From: Nitrososphaerota archaeon
GTDB lineage: Archaea; Thermoproteota; Nitrososphaeria; Nitrososphaerales; UBA183
DNA: 17,087 bases
Assembly: GCA_027886945.1 (NCBI GenBank)
Contig: JAPCJM010000001.1
Span: 1 to 17,087, forward strand
Reading direction: 5' to 3'
The translations under genes and the position numbers were made by a program. Every line of letters begins with the position of its first letter. The first letter of the stretch is position 1. Positions 15,900 through 17,087 of this stretch are shown here, one piece after another. The notes below the pieces were generated by a model. It made no database searches, was not told the origin of the DNA, and saw only the letters and a program-made list of their open reading frames with translations.

Positions 15900-16784
15900 T
15901 TGAGCCAGATGACACCGGTCCAGACGAAGGCGGGCACAGTGAAACTGAAGATACAGAGAGGTCTTGGGGCAGACCCCTCGACCACAAGATACGATACCTT
16001 CGAGGTCCCTCATGAAGAGGGGATGGTCGTTCTCAACGCAATCCACTACATACAGGCGAACATCGACCCGTCTCTGTCCGCGAGGTGGAATTGCAAAGCG
16101 GCCAGGTGCGGCTCCTGTTCCGCCGAGATAAACGGAAAGCCGCGGTTGATGTGCAAGACCCGCGTCGACACAATCGAGGGGGAAATTACGGTGGAACCAA
16201 TGAAAGCATTCCCGAGGATAAGAGACCTAGTGGCTGACGTAACAGAGAACTGGAAGGTCGCCGCGATGATTCCTGCCTTCAGCCCCAAGCCAAATGCAGG
16301 GAAAGAGTGGAGGTTCTACCAGAGGGATGTGGACCGGTCGAGGGAATTCAGAAAATGCATCGAATGCTTCCTCTGTCAGGACGTTTGCCATGTTATCCGG
16401 GAGCACGAATCAGATTACATCGGACCCAGGTGGGTAGTGAAGGCGGCATCCCTGGACATGCATCCTATGGATGGGCTCAACAGGTCTAGGTTCTTGAAAG
16501 ATGCCGGGGGCCTCGGCTATTGCAATGTCACTAAGTGTTGCCAGGAAATCTGTCCGGAACACATAGTCATAACCGATGACGCGATAATCCCAGAGAAGGA
16601 GCGCGTCGTAGACAGGCACTACGACCCGTTGCTGTGGGCATATAGACACCTTCCGAGGAATGAGGCCCAGTTCGAGGCGCAGACGAAAAAGTTGCTCAGG
16701 GTTGTGTTCTGGGTGACACTATTGGCACCTGTCGTCTTGGTCCCATCGTACTACCTGCTCAAGGCGCTGGGGCTGGCGCCCTAG
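15900..16784 (+). CDS. sdhB: Succinate dehydrogenase iron-sulfur subunit with hydrophobic C-terminal tail
   Basis: SdhB passes electrons from FAD through three Fe-S clusters toward quinone. The N-terminal ferredoxin domain has Cys65, 70, 73 and 85 for the [2Fe-2S] cluster. The second domain has CIECFLCQDVC (153-163) and CNVTKCCQEICPE (208-220), the ligands of the other two clusters; Thr211 at the position of the fourth ligand suggests [3Fe-4S] for the last one, although Cys213 is extra. After about residue 265 comes a strongly hydrophobic segment (VVFWVTLLAPVVLVPSYYLL), looking like a transmembrane helix, which ordinary SdhB lacks. The TTG start is 5 bases after sdhA; ATG at codon 4 is an alternative. 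No sdhC or sdhD follows within the window. Confidence 0.94.
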   Translation: MSQMTPVQTKAGTVKLKIQRGLGADPSTTRYDTFEVPHEEGMVVLNAIHYIQANIDPSLSARWNCKAARCGSCSAEINGKPRLMCKTRVDTIEGEITVEPMKAFPRIRDLVADVTENWKVAAMIPAFSPKPNAGKEWRFYQRDVDRSREFRKCIECFLCQDVCHVIREHESDYIGPRWVVKAASLDMHPMDGLNRSRFLKDAGGLGYCNVTKCCQEICPEHIVITDDAIIPEKERVVDRHYDPLLWAYRHLPRNEAQFEAQTKKLLRVVFWVTLLAPVVLVPSYYLLKALGLAP

Positions 16785-16794
16785 AAGCTCGTCC

Positions 16795-16974
16795 CTATTT
16801 CGGCAAGACCGAAACAATCAGGAAGAGGAAGCCGATGAAAACGATGGCGGCGATTTCAGCCTGCGGGGCCTTAATCGAGTTGGCCGCGAGGCCTCCCAAA
16901 ATGATGATCAATAGACCGAAGAGGAAGAGCGGATACCTGGCCCGTTTTGGCATCCGACGCTTGCTGCCTATCAT
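16795..16974 (-). CDS. Small two-helix membrane protein, unrecognised
   Basis: The 59-residue product has a basic N-terminus (MIGSKRRMPKRARYP). Two hydrophobic segments follow (about 15-31 and 41-57), separated by a short polar link, ending in PK. The positive-inside rule puts both ends in the cytoplasm. I do not recognise the family. The ATG follows the stop of the upstream membrane-protein gene by 2 bases, so the two are probably in one operon. It faces sdhB tail to tail with a gap of 10 bases. A small accessory subunit of a membrane complex is possible but not shown. Confidence 0.65.
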   Translation of the reverse strand: MIGSKRRMPKRARYPLFLFGLLIIILGGLAANSIKAPQAEIAAIVFIGFLFLIVSVLPK

Positions 16975-16976
16975 GC

Positions 16977-17087
16977 TCAGAACCTGAACAAAGTTGCGTC
17001 AATCGGCAAGCCGGCGGCTACGGCGCGGAGATAAAGGTCGGCGAAGATGATCGTGAGGAGGCTGATCCAGGCTAACGCCTCATGATG
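16977..17087 (-). CDS. C-terminal end of a membrane protein (gene runs off right edge)
   Basis: The last 36 codons of an open frame enter from the right edge and stop at TGA 16979-16977. The visible part contains a hydrophobic stretch (LAWISLLTIIFADLYLRAVAAG, shown here by its ends only as residues 5-26 of the fragment) followed by LPIDATLFRF. It looks like the last transmembrane helix of a larger protein. Its tight spacing to the small two-helix gene supports a shared transcript. The family cannot be told from this fragment. Confidence 0.5.
   Translation of the reverse strand, partial: HHEALAWISLLTIIFADLYLRAVAAGLPIDATLFRF

Noticed and set aside
16785..16794. Terminator between the convergent sdhB and small membrane protein genes
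   Set aside because: The 10-base gap has no inverted repeat or T-run that I can support.

Overview
The window is a stretch of archaeal chromosome. It is GC-rich and gene-dense, dominated by one long minus-strand ribosomal-protein cluster in the archaeal order. Archaeal markers are eL19, eL32 and eS4, the RNase P protein Rpp29 inside the ribosomal operon, archaeal-type SecY, AdkA, an EMC3/Oxa1-like DUF106 protein, Cbf5, an intron-bearing tRNA and TATA-type promoters. The direct joins adkA-DUF106-cmk-cbf5, with no eL34 or eL14 gene between them, and the break of the cluster just before uL22 suggest a TACK-group archaeon, most likely Nitrososphaerota (Thaumarchaeota)-related. That placement is an inference.

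Layout from left to right. (1) 1-1656, minus strand: the first 56 or so codons of purA (adenylosuccinate synthetase, running off the left edge, apparently with a CTG start) follow guaB (IMP dehydrogenase). IMP is thus sent to both AMP and GMP from one locus. (2) 1703-1818, minus: a tRNA-Ser(GGA) gene interrupted by two 15-nt introns, one at the canonical 37/38 site and one at 29/30, with its own TATA box. (3) 1875-13953, minus: a tightly packed operon. In transcription order it is uL22, uS3, uL29, rpp29, uS17, uL14, uL24, eS4, uL5, uS14, uS8, uL6, eL32, eL19, uL18, uS5, uL30, uL15, secY, adkA, DUF106, cmk, cbf5. Genes are joined by ATGA/GTGA overlaps or gaps of a few bases. The 53-codon zinc-ribbon uS14 gene is present. 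(4) 13954-14139: a divergent promoter region. (5) 14140-16784, plus: sdhA and sdhB, the soluble subunits of succinate dehydrogenase. SdhB carries a hydrophobic C-terminal tail and no sdhC/sdhD follows. (6) 16795-17087, minus: a 59-residue two-helix membrane protein and, upstream of it, the C-terminal end of another membrane protein cut by the right edge.

The cluster couples ribosome building (ribosomal proteins), RNA maturation (Rpp29, Cbf5), membrane insertion (SecY, the DUF106 Oxa1-family protein) and nucleotide supply (AdkA, Cmk, GuaB, PurA). About half the genes use GTG, TTG or CTG starts, and guaB and the tRNA appear to start transcription at or next to their first base. I found no new defence system, mobile element or CRISPR array. 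The most notable items are the doubly interrupted tRNA-Ser, the CTG start of purA, the SdhB tail and the start of the ribosomal operon at uL22.
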